A DNA stretch of 12,614 nucleotides from an uncultured Georgenia sp. (GTDB lineage: Bacteria > Actinomycetota > Actinomycetes > Actinomycetales > Actinomycetaceae). The DNA lies in contig NZ_CALGNQ010000258.1 in NCBI RefSeq assembly GCF_937958535.1, positions 1 through 12,614 on the forward strand. Reading direction: 5' to 3'. Positions within the stretch are counted from its first letter, which is position 1; each line of letters starts with the position of its first letter. The position numbers and the translations under genes were made by a program. This document shows, piece by piece, positions 12,608 to 12,614 of the stretch. The notes under the pieces were generated by a model. The model made no database searches and was not told the DNA's origin. It saw only the letters and a program-made list of their open reading frames with translations.

Positions 12608-12614
12608 CCTTCCC

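Noticed and set aside
12582..12614. End of an IS3-type element (TGAACC start)
   Set aside because: Only the first bases resemble such ends, no transposase or second end is in the window, and the inverted repeat has other explanations. Kept only as an open question.

Overview
The window is chromosomal DNA from a high-GC actinobacterium. A mycothiol S-conjugate amidase gene (mca) and an actinobacterial-type GreA place it there. Very GC-rich third codon positions, frequent GTG starts, overlapping ATGA/GTGA gene junctions and T-poor hairpin terminators all fit. A member of the order Micrococcales is a reasonable guess, but the genus cannot be read from the sequence. Almost everything is housekeeping, and no phage, CRISPR, tRNA or rRNA is visible.

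Layout from left to right. An msrA gene on the minus strand is cut by the left edge (1-368). It diverges from a two-gene unit, an AI-2E/PerM-family membrane protein and threonine ammonia-lyase ilvA, joined by an ATGA overlap (558-3130). ilvA converges on greA across an 11-bp perfect hairpin. greA lies downstream of a single-pass DUF4307 membrane protein gene on the same strand. That gene diverges from mca, which overlaps a small membrane-protein gene by 4 bp. A PAQR/hemolysin III gene on the minus strand follows, then a cis-prenyltransferase (uppS-like) gene. From memory, the run greA / DUF4307 / mca / small membrane protein / hemolysin III / cis-prenyltransferase matches Mycobacterium tuberculosis Rv1080c-Rv1086, with the Rv1084-type thioredoxin-domain gene absent here.

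A 257-nt structured leader separates uppS from phoH, which encodes a PIN-PhoH fusion of the mycobacterial PhoH2 type. A 39-codon open frame with a good Shine-Dalgarno site ends on the phoH start codon by an ATGA overlap. phoH converges on a minus-strand operon xseA-xseB-PfkB sugar kinase, with both junctions overlapping by 4 bp. xseA diverges from ispH, which looks leaderless. After ispH come three degenerate copies of the sequence around its stop codon, then a stretch of lower GC carrying an imperfect inverted repeat that runs to the right edge.

Functionally the genes cover oxidative damage repair and thiol detoxification (msrA, mca), isoprenoid and polyprenyl supply (ispH, uppS), DNA repair (xseAB), transcript elongation (greA) and amino-acid synthesis (ilvA). 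No obvious new multi-gene system is present. The features most worth attention are non-coding or very small: a terminator-like hairpin with a U5 tract just ahead of the greA ribosome binding site, the small ORF coupled to phoH, a perfect 12-bp palindrome between the hemolysin III and uppS genes, overlapping divergent -10 elements at xseA/ispH, and the repeats behind ispH.
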